From NCBI RefSeq assembly GCF_000720765.1, contig NZ_JODC01000003.1:744001-808000 (forward strand): a DNA stretch of 64,000 bases, written 5' to 3'. The position numbers and the translations under genes are program-made. A model generated the notes under the pieces. The model worked only from the letters and a program-made list of their open reading frames with translations, did no database searches and had not been told where the DNA came from. This DNA is from Streptomyces sp. NRRL S-646 (lineage in GTDB: Bacteria; Actinomycetota; Actinomycetes; Streptomycetales; Streptomycetaceae). Each line of letters starts with the position of its first letter. The first letter of the stretch is position 1. Positions 1-8,746 of the stretch are shown piece after piece.

Positions 1-302
1 GCGGCCGACTGCTTCCCGTCCACCTTCAGCTTCAGCCACTTCTCGACCGCCCGCTGATGGGGCCCGGTCCGCCTGCTGCACTTCACCTTCCCGGCGACGT
101 CCTCGCGCGGCACGACCTCGACGAGGCCCCCGGCCTCGACGGCGTCCTCGTCGTCGGTGGGCCGGTAGACCGAGCTCGACCTCGGATCCGGAGGCGGGGG
201 CGCGGGGGAGGCCGAGGCGGCGCCGACAGGGAGGACGGTGACGGCGGCGAGCACGACCCCGACACCCTGGCAGGCGATATGCGCAATATGTCTACTGATC
301 AT
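1..302 (-). CDS. Secreted protein, N-terminal part (probable peptidoglycan-binding / L,D-transpeptidase-type protein)
   Basis: Partial gene cut by the left edge; about 100 residues are visible from an ATG at 302. The start MISRHIAHIACQG is followed by a hydrophobic stretch (VGVVLAAVTVLPVGAASA) that reads as a signal peptide with an Ala-x-Ala-like end, then a Pro/Ser linker (SPAPPPPDPRSSS). The last visible part, RTGPHQRAVEKWLKLKVDGK, resembles the start of the peptidoglycan-binding region of Streptomyces cell-wall proteins annotated as L,D-transpeptidases. No catalytic domain is in view, so the enzymatic role is inferred from resemblance only; export is better supported. Confidence 0.6.
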   Translation of the reverse strand, partial: MISRHIAHIACQGVGVVLAAVTVLPVGAASASPAPPPPDPRSSSVYRPTDDEDAVEAGGLVEVVPREDVAGKVKCSRRTGPHQRAVEKWLKLKVDGKQSA

Positions 303-428
303 GCAATCAGAGAAACGTGCAGAGCCGACAGGCCGGGGGCGGCGCGCGGCGGGTTCACCCTTTCCGACGAGCGCAGCCCGGGCGACGGCTCGCACCCCGG
401 CCTACGCTGAGAACCGGAGGTGGTGGAC

Positions 429-806
429 ATGCTGGCAGAAACACCACTCAACGCCGTCATCCCGGCGACCGACCTCGAAAGGGCCAAGCACTTCTACGGC
501 GACACGCTCGGCCTCAAGCTCATCGACGACCGGAAGGACACCGCGCTCTTCGAGTCCGGCGGTGCCCGGTTCATCCTCTACGCGACACCGAGCGGCGGCC
601 GGGCCGCCCACACCCTGGCCGGCTGGACCGTCGGCGACCTCGACGCGGAGATGACGGAACTGCGCGGCCGCGGCGTGACCTTCGAGGAGTACGACCTGCC
701 TGGCCTGAAGACGGTCAACGGCGTGGCGGAGGGCGCAGGCATGCGCGGCGCCTGGTTCAAGGACAGCGAGGGAAACATCCTCAGCGTGGTGCAGGACCTC
801 CGGTAG
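429..806 (+). CDS. VOC-family (glyoxalase/bleomycin-resistance fold) protein
   Basis: A 125-residue single-domain protein of the vicinal-oxygen-chelate fold. The first beta-alpha-beta module starts LNAVIPATDLERAKHFYGDTLG, the usual opening (V..xD...A..FY...LG); the second carries the closing pattern WFKDSEGNIL seen at the end of VOC domains. Such proteins are metal-dependent isomerases, dioxygenases or antibiotic-binding proteins; the substrate cannot be told here. I chose the ATG at 429 because GGAGG (416-420) lies 8 nt upstream; two in-frame GTGs at 420 and 423 overlap or touch that site. It converges on nnr with a 47-nt gap. Confidence 0.85.
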   Translation: MLAETPLNAVIPATDLERAKHFYGDTLGLKLIDDRKDTALFESGGARFILYATPSGGRAAHTLAGWTVGDLDAEMTELRGRGVTFEEYDLPGLKTVNGVAEGAGMRGAWFKDSEGNILSVVQDLR

Positions 807-853
807 GGCTCACTGCGGGGATACGGCCGACCACCCCGCCGGGGCCGGCCCGG

Positions 854-2326
854 TCAGTCCCGCACGTCCCGCCATGCGCCTGGAATCGCCTCGGCCACGT
901 CATGGGCCCCCGCCGGCGCCCCGTCGGCCGCGAACCGCCCGGCCAGTCCGTGCAGATACGCCGCCGCGCTCCCCGCGTCCAGGGCGGAGAGCCCGGACGC
1001 CAGCAGCGACCCGGCGAGCCCCGACAGCACATCGCCACTGCCCGCGGTGGCGAGCCAGGGCGTCCCGGTCGCGTTGACCCGCACGACCCCTCCCGCCGAG
1101 TCGGCGACGAGCGTGGTCGACCCCTTGAGCAGCACGGTCGCCCCGTACCGCGAGGCGAGCTCGCGCGCCGAGGCCAGCCGCGCCCCCTCGACCTCCTCCC
1201 GCGCCACACCGAGCAGCGCGGCGGCCTCCCCGGCATGCGGGGTCATGAGCGTCGGGGCGCTACGAGCCCGTACGGCATCCCTTTCGGCGAGCCGCAGCCC
1301 GTCCGCGTCGATGAGCACGGGCACATCCGCTTCCAGCACTTCGGCCACGGTCGAGGCATCATCCCCGGCCCCCGGCCCGACCACCCAGGCCTGCACGCGC
1401 CCGGCCTTCGCGGGCCCCTGATCCGATACGAGCGTCTCGGGGAACCGCGAGACGACGGCGTCCCCGGCGGGCCCGACGTACCGCACGGCTCCCGCGCCGC
1501 CCCTCAGCGCCCCGGACACGGCGAGGACAGCAGCCCCGGGATACCGCGCGGACCCGGCGGCGATCCCCACCACGCCCCGCCGGTACTTGTCACTCTCGGC
1601 ACCCGGCACGGGCAGCAACCGCGCCACGTCCGCGTGCTGCAGGGCCTCCAGCTCGGGCTCTTCGGGGAGTACGTCCCCCAGACCGATGTCGACGAGCCGC
1701 ACCGACCCGGCGTACTCCCGCGCGGGATCGATCAGCAGCCCGGGCTTGTGCGTCCCGAACGTGACGGTGAGATCGGCCCGAACGGCGGCACCGCGCACCT
1801 CCCCCGTATCGGCGTCCACGCCACTGGGCAGATCCACGGCGACGACGGCGGCACCGGACTCGGCGACAGCGGCGGTCAACTGTGCGGCGTCGGGCCGAAG
1901 TCCACCCTTACCACCGATCCCCACGATCCCGTCGACGACGAGATCGGCCCGAAGAATCGCCTCTTCTGCAGGGTTGATGCCGGCGGCGGCAGCGGGGCCG
2001 GCGGCCGCCCCCGCCTCGACGACGCGCCCTCCGGCCCGCAGCAGGGCGGCAAGCCCCCCGGCATGGGCCCGCTCGGGCGCGAGCAGCACGGCGGCGACCG
2101 CCGCCCCCCGCCGGGCGAGCCGCGCACCGGCATACAGCGCATCCCCGCCGTTGTCCCCACTCCCGACGAGCAGCACGACCCGACTGGCGTAGACGCGCCC
2201 GATCAGATCAGCACAAGCGGCGGCGAGCCCGGCGGCGGCGCGCTGCATCAACGCCCCCTCGGGAAGCCGCGCCATGAGCTCCCGCTCTGCTGCCCTTACC
2301 GTCTCCACGCTGTACGCAGTACGCAT
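854..2326 (-). CDS. nnr: Bifunctional NAD(P)H-hydrate epimerase / ADP-dependent NAD(P)H-hydrate dehydratase
   Basis: A 490-residue two-domain repair enzyme that returns damaged NADHX/NADPHX to NAD(P)H. The N-terminal YjeF_N half (about 1-215) carries the epimerase loop GSGDNGGDALYAG and later VDLPSGVDADTG. The C-terminal ribokinase-like half (about 225-485) has TPHAGEAAALLG and the catalytic-Asp loop TAGSGDVLSG, as in ADP-dependent dehydratases. Length and domain order match the fused bacterial form. It lies 16 nt downstream of acpS and is probably cotranscribed with it, the usual actinomycete neighbourhood. Confidence 0.95.
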   Translation of the reverse strand: MRTAYSVETVRAAERELMARLPEGALMQRAAAGLAAACADLIGRVYASRVVLLVGSGDNGGDALYAGARLARRGAAVAAVLLAPERAHAGGLAALLRAGGRVVEAGAAAGPAAAAGINPAEEAILRADLVVDGIVGIGGKGGLRPDAAQLTAAVAESGAAVVAVDLPSGVDADTGEVRGAAVRADLTVTFGTHKPGLLIDPAREYAGSVRLVDIGLGDVLPEEPELEALQHADVARLLPVPGAESDKYRRGVVGIAAGSARYPGAAVLAVSGALRGGAGAVRYVGPAGDAVVSRFPETLVSDQGPAKAGRVQAWVVGPGAGDDASTVAEVLEADVPVLIDADGLRLAERDAVRARSAPTLMTPHAGEAAALLGVAREEVEGARLASARELASRYGATVLLKGSTTLVADSAGGVVRVNATGTPWLATAGSGDVLSGLAGSLLASGLSALDAGSAAAYLHGLAGRFAADGAPAGAHDVAEAIPGAWRDVRD

Positions 2327-2342
2327 GGGGTCGAGTCTGCCC

Positions 2343-2714
2343 TCAGCCTTCGGCGATCACCACCGCCGAGGCCACGCCCGCGTCATGGCTGAGCGACACG
2401 TGCCAGGACCGCACGCCGAGTACCGCCGCCCGCGCCGCCACCGTCCCCTGCACCCGCAACCGCGGCTGTCCACTGTCCTCGACGAAAACCTCGGCATCCG
2501 TCCAGAGCAGCCCGGCCGGCGCACCGAGCGCCTTGGCTAGGGCCTCCTTCGCGGCGAACCGGGCGGCAAGCGAGGCAACACCCCGGCGCTCGCCGCTGGG
2601 CAGCAGCAACTCGCTCTCCAGAAACAGCCGTTCGGCCATCCCGGGCGTCCGCTTGAGTGACGCCTCGAACCGATCGATCTCGGCTACGTCGATACCGACG
2701 CCGATGATGCTCAT
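2343..2714 (-). CDS. acpS: Holo-[acyl-carrier-protein] synthase
   Basis: A 123-residue protein that transfers the 4'-phosphopantetheine arm of CoA to acyl carrier proteins. The N-terminus [16 protein letters not shown] holds the Mg-binding Asp of AcpS, and [13 protein letters not shown] holds the conserved Glu/Lys of the active site. Length is typical of the trimeric AcpS type rather than the longer Sfp type. It sits between glmS (upstream, 152-nt gap) and nnr (downstream, 16-nt gap), consistent with a glmS-acpS-nnr transcription unit. Confidence 0.96.
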   Translation of the reverse strand: MSIIGVGIDVAEIDRFEASLKRTPGMAERLFLESELLLPSGERRGVASLAARFAAKEALAKALGAPAGLLWTDAEVFVEDSGQPRLRVQGTVAARAAVLGVRSWHVSLSHDAGVASAVVIAEG

Positions 2715-2866
2715 TCGGGCACTCTACGATCCGTCCGGCGATCGCAGCCCCGGCTCCTCGGTGACCAGAACGGCCTCGTGCGTCGCGGTGACGGCCCGGT
2801 CGAGAAATCGAGGGAGCCTGTCCGTGTCGCGGCACAGGTCTCCGCCTTCCTCGACGGCGTGAAGAA

Positions 2867-4714
2867 CTACTCTACCGTCACCGACTTCGCCAGGTTCCGC
2901 GGCTGATCCACCTCATTGCCGCGAGCCGTCGCCAGCTCGCACGCGAACACCTGCAACGGCACCGTGGCCACCAGCGGCTGCAGCAACGTCGGCGTCGCAG
3001 GGATCCGTACGAGATGGTCGGCGTACGGCACCACCGCCTCGTCCCCCTCCTCCGCGATCACAATCGTCCGCGCACCCCGAGCCCGGATCTCCTGAATGTT
3101 GGACACGATCTTGTCGTGGAGCACGGACCGCCCCCGAGGCGACGGCACGACCACCACCACCGGCATGTCCTCCTCGATCAACGCGATCGGCCCATGCTTC
3201 AGCTCACCCGCCGCAAACCCCTCGGCGTGCATGTAAGCGAGCTCCTTCAGCTTCAGAGCCCCCTCCAGGGCCACCGGATACCCCACATGCCGCCCCAGGA
3301 ACAGCACCGTGTCCTTGCCCGCGAGCGACCGCGCGAGCTCCCGCACCGGCTCCATGGTCTCCAGCACCCGCTCGACCTCACCGGAGATCTGCGACAGGTC
3401 CCGGATCACGGCCCCGATCTCGTCGCCCCACTTGGTGCCCCGCACCTGCCCCAGATACAGGGCTACGAGATAGCACGCCACCAACTGCGTCAGAAACGCC
3501 TTGGTCGAGGCGACGGCCACCTCCGGCCCCGCATGCGTGTACAGCACCGCATCCGATTCCCGCGGAATCGTCGACCCATTGGTGTTGCAGATGGCGAGCA
3601 CCTTGGAGCCCTGCTCCCGCGCGTGCCGTAGCGCCATCAGCGTGTCCATGGTCTCGCCGGACTGCGAGATGGCGATGACGAGCGACCGCGCACCGAGGAT
3701 CGGATCCCGGTACCGGAACTCGCTCGCGAGCTCCACCTCGCACGGAATCCGCGTCCAGTGCTCGATGGCGTACTTGGCGATCAGCCCCGCGTGGAAAGCC
3801 GTACCGCAGGCGACGATGACGACCTTGTCGACTTCCCTCAACTCGGCGGTACTGATCCGTACTTCATCCAGCGTCAGCGAACCGGAGACGTCGATGCGCC
3901 CCAGCAACGTATCGGCGACCGCCTTGGGCTGCTCGGCGATCTCCTTGAGCATGAAGTAGTCATAGCCCCCCTTTTCCGCGGCGGAGGCGTCCCAGTCGAC
4001 GTGGTACGAGCGCACGTCGGCCGGGCGGCCGTCGAACCCCGTCACCGTCACCCCGTCGCGCCGCAGCTCGACGACCTGGTCCTGGCCCAGCTCGATCGCC
4101 GACCGCGTATGGGCGATGAACGCGGCGACATCGGAAGCCAGGAACGCCTCGCCCTCCCCAACACCCACCACGAGAGGCGAGTTCCGCCGAGCCCCCACGA
4201 CCACATCCGGCTCATCGGCATGCACCGCGACCAAGGTGAACGCCCCCTCCAGCCGCCGGCAGACGAGCCGCATGGCCTCCGCGAGATCGGCGCAGGACGA
4301 GTACTCCTCGGCGAGCAGATGAGCCACGACCTCCGTGTCGGTGTCGGACGCCAGATCGTGCCCGCGTTCCTCCAACTCGGCCCGCAGCAAGGCGAAGTTC
4401 TCGATGATCCCGTTGTGGACGACGGCGACCCGCCCCGCATTGTCCAGATGCGGATGCGCGTTCGCGTCAGTCGGCCCGCCATGCGTGGCCCACCGCGTGT
4501 GCCCGATCCCCGTCGAGCCCGTCGGCAGGGGCCGGTCCACCAGCTCCTTCTCCAGGTTCACCAGCTTGCCGGCCTTCTTCGCGGCGGCGAGCCCGCCATC
4601 CGCGAGCACGGCGACGCCCGCCGAGTCGTACCCCCGGTACTCCAGCCGCTTCAGCCCGGCCATCACGACATCGAGCGCCGACTGCGACCCCACGTATCCC
4701 ACGATTCCGCACAT
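2867..4714 (-). CDS. glmS: Glutamine--fructose-6-phosphate aminotransferase (isomerizing)
   Basis: A 615-residue enzyme making glucosamine-6-phosphate from fructose-6-phosphate and glutamine, the first step to UDP-GlcNAc for peptidoglycan. It starts MCGIVGYVGSQ, so after Met removal Cys2 is the N-terminal nucleophile of the glutaminase domain; this fixes the start at 4714 rather than 12 codons upstream. Two SIS sugar-isomerase domains follow (about 290-420 and 460-600), with SQSGETMDT and LGRHVGYPVALEGALKLKE visible. The protein ends NEVDQPRNLAKSVTVE, the normal C-terminus. There is no Shine-Dalgarno sequence before the ATG, but a TAGGCT -10-like hexamer lies just upstream, suggesting a leaderless mRNA. 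glmM, the next step of the pathway, is at 11352-12710. Confidence 0.97.
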   Translation of the reverse strand: MCGIVGYVGSQSALDVVMAGLKRLEYRGYDSAGVAVLADGGLAAAKKAGKLVNLEKELVDRPLPTGSTGIGHTRWATHGGPTDANAHPHLDNAGRVAVVHNGIIENFALLRAELEERGHDLASDTDTEVVAHLLAEEYSSCADLAEAMRLVCRRLEGAFTLVAVHADEPDVVVGARRNSPLVVGVGEGEAFLASDVAAFIAHTRSAIELGQDQVVELRRDGVTVTGFDGRPADVRSYHVDWDASAAEKGGYDYFMLKEIAEQPKAVADTLLGRIDVSGSLTLDEVRISTAELREVDKVVIVACGTAFHAGLIAKYAIEHWTRIPCEVELASEFRYRDPILGARSLVIAISQSGETMDTLMALRHAREQGSKVLAICNTNGSTIPRESDAVLYTHAGPEVAVASTKAFLTQLVACYLVALYLGQVRGTKWGDEIGAVIRDLSQISGEVERVLETMEPVRELARSLAGKDTVLFLGRHVGYPVALEGALKLKELAYMHAEGFAAGELKHGPIALIEEDMPVVVVVPSPRGRSVLHDKIVSNIQEIRARGARTIVIAEEGDEAVVPYADHLVRIPATPTLLQPLVATVPLQVFACELATARGNEVDQPRNLAKSVTVE

Positions 4715-5197
4715 GCACCGCAGCCTAGGCACCGGGAGCCGCCCGAACACGGCGCAGCGTGCCCGAAATCGGAAATTCCGGCGCTCGCCGCCATGAGGCG
4801 CGGTTTCCGATTGGTCTGGTCTGTCCGGCCCGCGTGAACCAAGGGGAGTGGGGACCGGTCCATGGCGGGGCGCGGGCCATCGCAGCTGCCGACGGGCCCA
4901 CTTTCAGCCATCTTGGCTGCACCCGCACTCCGCTCACCGCCGGTTCTTCACCAAAAGGTTGCAGCAACCGCATGGAATCTTGACCATCGGATGACTGAAG
5001 TGAAGCGCTGCGGTTTCACGCCACCCTGTTGATCTTCTCTTGCGCCTCTCCGCACCCGCCTGTTTACAGTGATCCCACTCGCCCCTCGAACGCGGCTGAC
5101 CACCGCTCGAACAAGGGGGCGCGTATCGGAACGGCGACGGGGGGAGCCGCTTTGCGTCAGCTTGTGGACGCTCCCTGCCGAAAACGGAGGGGCGCTG
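4715..5197. other. Intergenic region between glmS and the divergent peptidoglycan-hydrolase-like gene
   Basis: 483 nt without a convincing gene. On the minus strand TAGGCT (4722-4727) is placed like a -10 box 7 nt before the glmS ATG; no good -35 is visible. On the plus strand TTTACAGT near 5064 could be a -10 box for the 5198 gene, but the nearest -35-like TTGCGC is about 19 nt away, so this is weak. GGAGG at 5186-5190 is a good ribosome-binding site for the ATG at 5198. Confidence 0.4.
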
Positions 5198-7453
5198 ATG
5201 GCCGACCAGATGGTGTTGCAGGCACAGAAATTCGTCAACGCGACGTACGGCAGCCGGACAGGCATGACGGTCAAGGAAGACGGGCAGACCGGCTGGAACA
5301 CGATGTACGCCCTCACTCGCGCACTGCAGTGGGAGTTGGGCATCAGCCCTGTGTCCAACAGCTTCGGACCGGGAACGCTGTCGGCCCTTCAGACGAAGCA
5401 CCCGAAGATCAACGCTTCCACGGCACCTTCGGCTGACTTCATCCGGATCGTCCAGTCCGCTCTGTACTGCAAGGGCTACGACGGCGGCGGCATCGACGGC
5501 AAGTTCAGCGACCGGGTCGCCTCCTCGATCACGCAGCTCAAGCAGCACATGGGCGTCGACCGGGTGTACACGGGCAGCGATCTGGTGCCGAAGGTGTTCA
5601 AAGGCCTGCTGAACATGGACGCCTACGTCACCGTCGGCAACGGCACCGACACCGTTCGGGACATCCAGCAGTGGCTCAACGGCCGCTACGTCAACAGGCA
5701 GGACTTCTTCGTCGTCCCCTGCGACGGTATCTACTCGCGCGACGTGGCCAAGGCCATGATCTACGCCGTGCAGTACGAGCTGGGTATGGCCGACGGCACC
5801 GCCAACGGCAACTTCGGCCCCGGCACTCAGGACGGTTTGAAGAACCACACCGTCACGGTCGGCGCAAAGGGCACCTGGGTTCTCCTGTTCACCGCCGCCA
5901 TGATCTTCAACAGGCGGTACGGGGTGTCCTTCGAGGGGACCTTCACCGGCGGTCTGGCCGACGCGGTCCGTGAGTTCCAGTCCTTCGTGAAACTGCCCGT
6001 CACCGGCGCGGGTGACTTCTCCACCTGGGCCTCTCTGCTGGTCTCGTTCGGCGACCAGTCCCGCAAGGGCGAGGCCTGCGACTGCGTCACGAAGATCACG
6101 CCGGCTCGTGCGGCCGCCCTGAAGGCGGCGGGCGTGAAGTACGTGGGCCGCTACCTGTACAACCCGGCGGCCGTGCCCAGCGGCAGCACGAAGGAGAAGG
6201 AGATCCAGCCCGGCGAACTGCAGACCATCGCCGACAACGGACTGCGCTGCTTCCCCATCTACCAGACCTACGGGCGCGGCAAGGACTCCTTCAGCGCGCC
6301 CCAGGGCACGGCGGACGCCATCTCAGCCGTCATGCACGCCGAGAAGCACGGCTTCAAGCCCGGTACCCGTATCTACTTCGCCGTCGACTTCGACGCCGTC
6401 GACGACGAGGTCACCAGCAACGTCATCCCGCACTTCCAGGGCATCAACGACGGCATCGAGTCCACCGGCGGCAAGTACCTGGTGGGCGTCTACGGGCCCA
6501 GGAACGTCTGCTCGCGGGTGTCCGAACTCAAGCTGGCCGACGCGAGCTTCGTCTCCGACATGTCGTACGCGTTCTCCGGCAACTTCGGCTACCCCATGCC
6601 GAACAACTGGGCCTTCGACCAGATCGTCACCAAGACGGTCGGTTCCGGGGACGGCAGCATCAACGTCGACATCAACATCGCACACGGCAGGGACACCGGG
6701 CAGAACTCCTTCAATCCGTCACCGTCCAGCGGTTCCGGCCTCGACGTCGAGTTCAACAACACCTTCTGGGAAGGTCTGCGCGCGGACATCCGGGCCTACA
6801 TGGAGTCGGTCGGCGTACCCGAGTCGAACTTCTACACCAAGTGGACCACCACCGAAGCCATCGACTTCGTGCTCAGCTGGGACAACGTGTTCACCGACCT
6901 GGCCCGCCGGTACAGGATGCGCAAGGCGCTGATCCAGATTCCCGTGCTGTGGGAGATGCGCCACTACAACGTCAGCGGCGTCCTCAAGGTGGACGACCGC
7001 TATTCCGACGCCGCCGTGTACGAGTACCACACCGGCCAGCTGCCCGATTGGTGGCCGGACAAGATCACGGAGTCGATGCGGGACTCCTCCACCGGTCTGG
7101 CGCAGATCTTCGGTGTCACCGCGATCAAGGCGAGGAACCTGGCGGTCGACCGCGGGCTGCTGTCCGCGACGTCCCGACGGGACCCGAACAACGACGCCGA
7201 TCTGTTCGAGATCTGGACCAAGCTGCGGACGAACAACTCGTTCACCATCGCGACCGTGCCCTTCGTGCACATGTACCACGCGTCCCTGATCGGCGTCGCC
7301 GGGCCGACCGTCGAGTCCACGGAAGCGGACATCGAGAAGGTACTGATCCGCTATCAGGGCACCACGGACGACGCGACGACGGAGGGGAAGAAGCGCATGG
7401 GCCTGTACCGCGTCTTCGAGAAGTACTACGCGCCGATGCGCGACCACACCTGA
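5198..7453 (+). CDS. Multidomain peptidoglycan-binding / DUF1906 glycoside-hydrolase-like / lysozyme-like protein
   Basis: A 751-residue protein, probably a cell-wall hydrolase. Residues 1 to about 290 contain several peptidoglycan-binding-like modules (for example TGWNTMYALTRALQWELG and DGGGIDGKFSDRVASSI). Residues about 290-505 form a DUF1906 (Rv2525c-like, GH25-related) TIM-barrel-type domain with KYVGRYLYNP, IYFAVDFDA (Asp397 and Asp399) and LVGVYGPRNVC. The C-terminal 515-751 looks lysozyme-like: LWEMRHYN places a candidate catalytic Glu586, followed by DSSTGLAQIFGVTA at 629-642. No signal peptide or TM is seen at the chosen ATG, which has GGAGG 7 nt upstream; starting earlier only adds Arg-rich sequence. 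It overlaps the next gene by one base. Substrate and export route are inferred or unknown. Confidence 0.8.
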   Translation: MADQMVLQAQKFVNATYGSRTGMTVKEDGQTGWNTMYALTRALQWELGISPVSNSFGPGTLSALQTKHPKINASTAPSADFIRIVQSALYCKGYDGGGIDGKFSDRVASSITQLKQHMGVDRVYTGSDLVPKVFKGLLNMDAYVTVGNGTDTVRDIQQWLNGRYVNRQDFFVVPCDGIYSRDVAKAMIYAVQYELGMADGTANGNFGPGTQDGLKNHTVTVGAKGTWVLLFTAAMIFNRRYGVSFEGTFTGGLADAVREFQSFVKLPVTGAGDFSTWASLLVSFGDQSRKGEACDCVTKITPARAAALKAAGVKYVGRYLYNPAAVPSGSTKEKEIQPGELQTIADNGLRCFPIYQTYGRGKDSFSAPQGTADAISAVMHAEKHGFKPGTRIYFAVDFDAVDDEVTSNVIPHFQGINDGIESTGGKYLVGVYGPRNVCSRVSELKLADASFVSDMSYAFSGNFGYPMPNNWAFDQIVTKTVGSGDGSINVDINIAHGRDTGQNSFNPSPSSGSGLDVEFNNTFWEGLRADIRAYMESVGVPESNFYTKWTTTEAIDFVLSWDNVFTDLARRYRMRKALIQIPVLWEMRHYNVSGVLKVDDRYSDAAVYEYHTGQLPDWWPDKITESMRDSSTGLAQIFGVTAIKARNLAVDRGLLSATSRRDPNNDADLFEIWTKLRTNNSFTIATVPFVHMYHASLIGVAGPTVESTEADIEKVLIRYQGTTDDATTEGKKRMGLYRVFEKYYAPMRDHT

Positions 7454-7800
7454 TGAAAGGCCTGCGGCCACCGTGGCCGGCGCTGCTGGTCAACTTCCTC
7501 GTCGGGATCCCGGCCATGGTTCCCCTGTACAGCCTGTGGTGGCTGTCCGCCCGCCGATGGGGCGGATCTGCCGTCGACCGCTCCAGCACGATCGTCGAAG
7601 TGTGCGGGGCCGACTGCGACAGGACCGGCCTGGCCACATGGACCGCGACCGCATCCGGGCTGCTGGTGGTGCTGCTGCTGGTCGTGACGGACGTTCTCGT
7701 GCCGCTGCACCGTGACCGGCCGCTGAGCCCGTGGCTGAAGGCCATGCCAGTCGTCATCGTCCCCTTCCTCGTCTTTCAGGCCGTCTCCTCGGCCCTGTAG
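7453..7800 (+). CDS. Small three-TM membrane protein of unknown function
   Basis: A 115-residue protein with three hydrophobic segments at about 10-32, 63-85 and 95-113; a short loop between the first two carries CGADC, a possible disulfide pair. Its ATG overlaps the stop of the upstream cell-wall protein (TGATG), so the two are translationally coupled, and the Tat-exported M15-like gene follows 21 nt later. I recognise no family. Context suggests a membrane partner of the cell-wall proteins, perhaps for release or immunity; that is a guess. Confidence 0.75.
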   Translation: MKGLRPPWPALLVNFLVGIPAMVPLYSLWWLSARRWGGSAVDRSSTIVEVCGADCDRTGLATWTATASGLLVVLLLVVTDVLVPLHRDRPLSPWLKAMPVVIVPFLVFQAVSSAL

Positions 7801-7821
7801 CCAACTCTGGAGTGACGCACC

Positions 7822-8547
7822 GTGAGTGCTGACATATCGCGCCGTACCCTGCTCTCCCGTACCGCCGCTGTCACGGGGGGAGCGGCCCTGGCCTCGCTCG
7901 CAGGAGGCACACTGCTGGCTCCTTCCGCCCAGGCGGTCACGCCGCCCGCGGCCGGCGGTCCGGCACCGAGCCCGGTGACGACCGGTCAGCCGTCCCTGAA
8001 CGGCTGGGAGATGGAGAAGGCCGCGGACGACGGCGGCAGCATCTGGACCCGGCCCGTCCTCGGCACCCCCCTCGACGGCGTGCAGGTCCGGATGGGAGAT
8101 GCCGAAACCGTTCTCGTCCACGTCATCCAGCGCTTCCACTACGAGATCGACACCCTCCGCCGCGGTGATGTCGTCGGCTGGCGCCACCCCGGGAAGGTCC
8201 GCAAGGGGCTGGCGGAGTCCAACCTCGCCTCGGGGACGGCGGTCCACATCCGCCCGGACTTCTACCCGTCCGGACAGCGAGGCGGATATTTCCCGAACCA
8301 GCTCGTGATCGTCCGTGACATCCTCGCCGACCTGGAAGGCGTCGTGCGGTGGGGCGGCGACGACAAGAAGTCCGACGAAGCCCTGTTCTACATCGACGTC
8401 AAGCCGGGGGACGGGCGCCTGCTCAAGGTGGCGGACAAGGTCCGCGGATGGGCCGCGACCCCCGGAGAGGGCGCCGGGGCGTCCGCCGACCCCTTCGAGC
8501 CCGCGAGACGCCGGGCCGCGAAGCGACTGGCACGTCTCCAAGCGTGA
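7822..8547 (+). CDS. Tat-exported M15 (D-Ala-D-Ala carboxypeptidase)-like protein with zinc ligands missing
   Basis: A 241-residue protein starting at GTG. MSADISRRTLLSRTAA followed by an Ala/Gly-rich core and PSAQAVT is a twin-arginine signal peptide with cleavage near residue 38. The mature part follows the VanY/M15 layout: FHYEIDTLRRGD, the ligand loop at 133-143 (SNLASGTAVHI), QLVIVRDILADLEGVVRWGGD, and DEALFYID at 185-192. Active M15 enzymes have SNH..SGTA.D and (M/S)HFxI at these places; here the ligand positions read Leu135, His142 and Leu188, so zinc catalysis looks lost. It may bind cell-wall peptides without cutting them. It is the last gene of the unit starting at 5198. Confidence 0.75.
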   Translation: MSADISRRTLLSRTAAVTGGAALASLAGGTLLAPSAQAVTPPAAGGPAPSPVTTGQPSLNGWEMEKAADDGGSIWTRPVLGTPLDGVQVRMGDAETVLVHVIQRFHYEIDTLRRGDVVGWRHPGKVRKGLAESNLASGTAVHIRPDFYPSGQRGGYFPNQLVIVRDILADLEGVVRWGGDDKKSDEALFYIDVKPGDGRLLKVADKVRGWAATPGEGAGASADPFEPARRRAAKRLARLQA

Positions 8548-8658
8548 TCCCGGTACGGCAATCGTGTCCGGTTTCACCGACAGCATCGAAGGTGACGTAC
8601 CCCGAGAAGTCGTGTCGGCCAGGCCCCTGCGGCACCCACCTCGCACACGCGGACTTCA

Positions 8659-8690
8659 CGTGATCACGCCGCCCAGAGAGCTTGATCACG
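8659..8690. promoter_or_regulatory. Pair of TGATCACG elements upstream of coaA
   Basis: The perfect palindrome CGTGATCACG (8659-8668) is followed 22 nt later, centre to centre, by TTGATCACGG (8682-8691), keeping the same TGATCACG core. Two similar half-palindromes two helical turns apart, 60-90 nt upstream of coaA, look like an operator, but no regulator is known to me for this motif. Confidence 0.3.
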
Positions 8691-8746
8691 GAACAACGTG
8701 ACCGACCCCACCCTGCACCCCGTTCAAACTCCGTTAACAATGGACT

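Noticed and set aside
317..2392. Plus-strand open frame of about 690 codons across nnr
   Set aside because: Pro/Arg/Gly-rich shadow of nnr with no motif; nnr is certain on the other strand.
4934..5848. Minus-strand frame upstream of glmS overlapping the 5198 gene
   Set aside because: Covers clear PG-binding sequence in antisense and lacks its own ribosome-binding site or domain.
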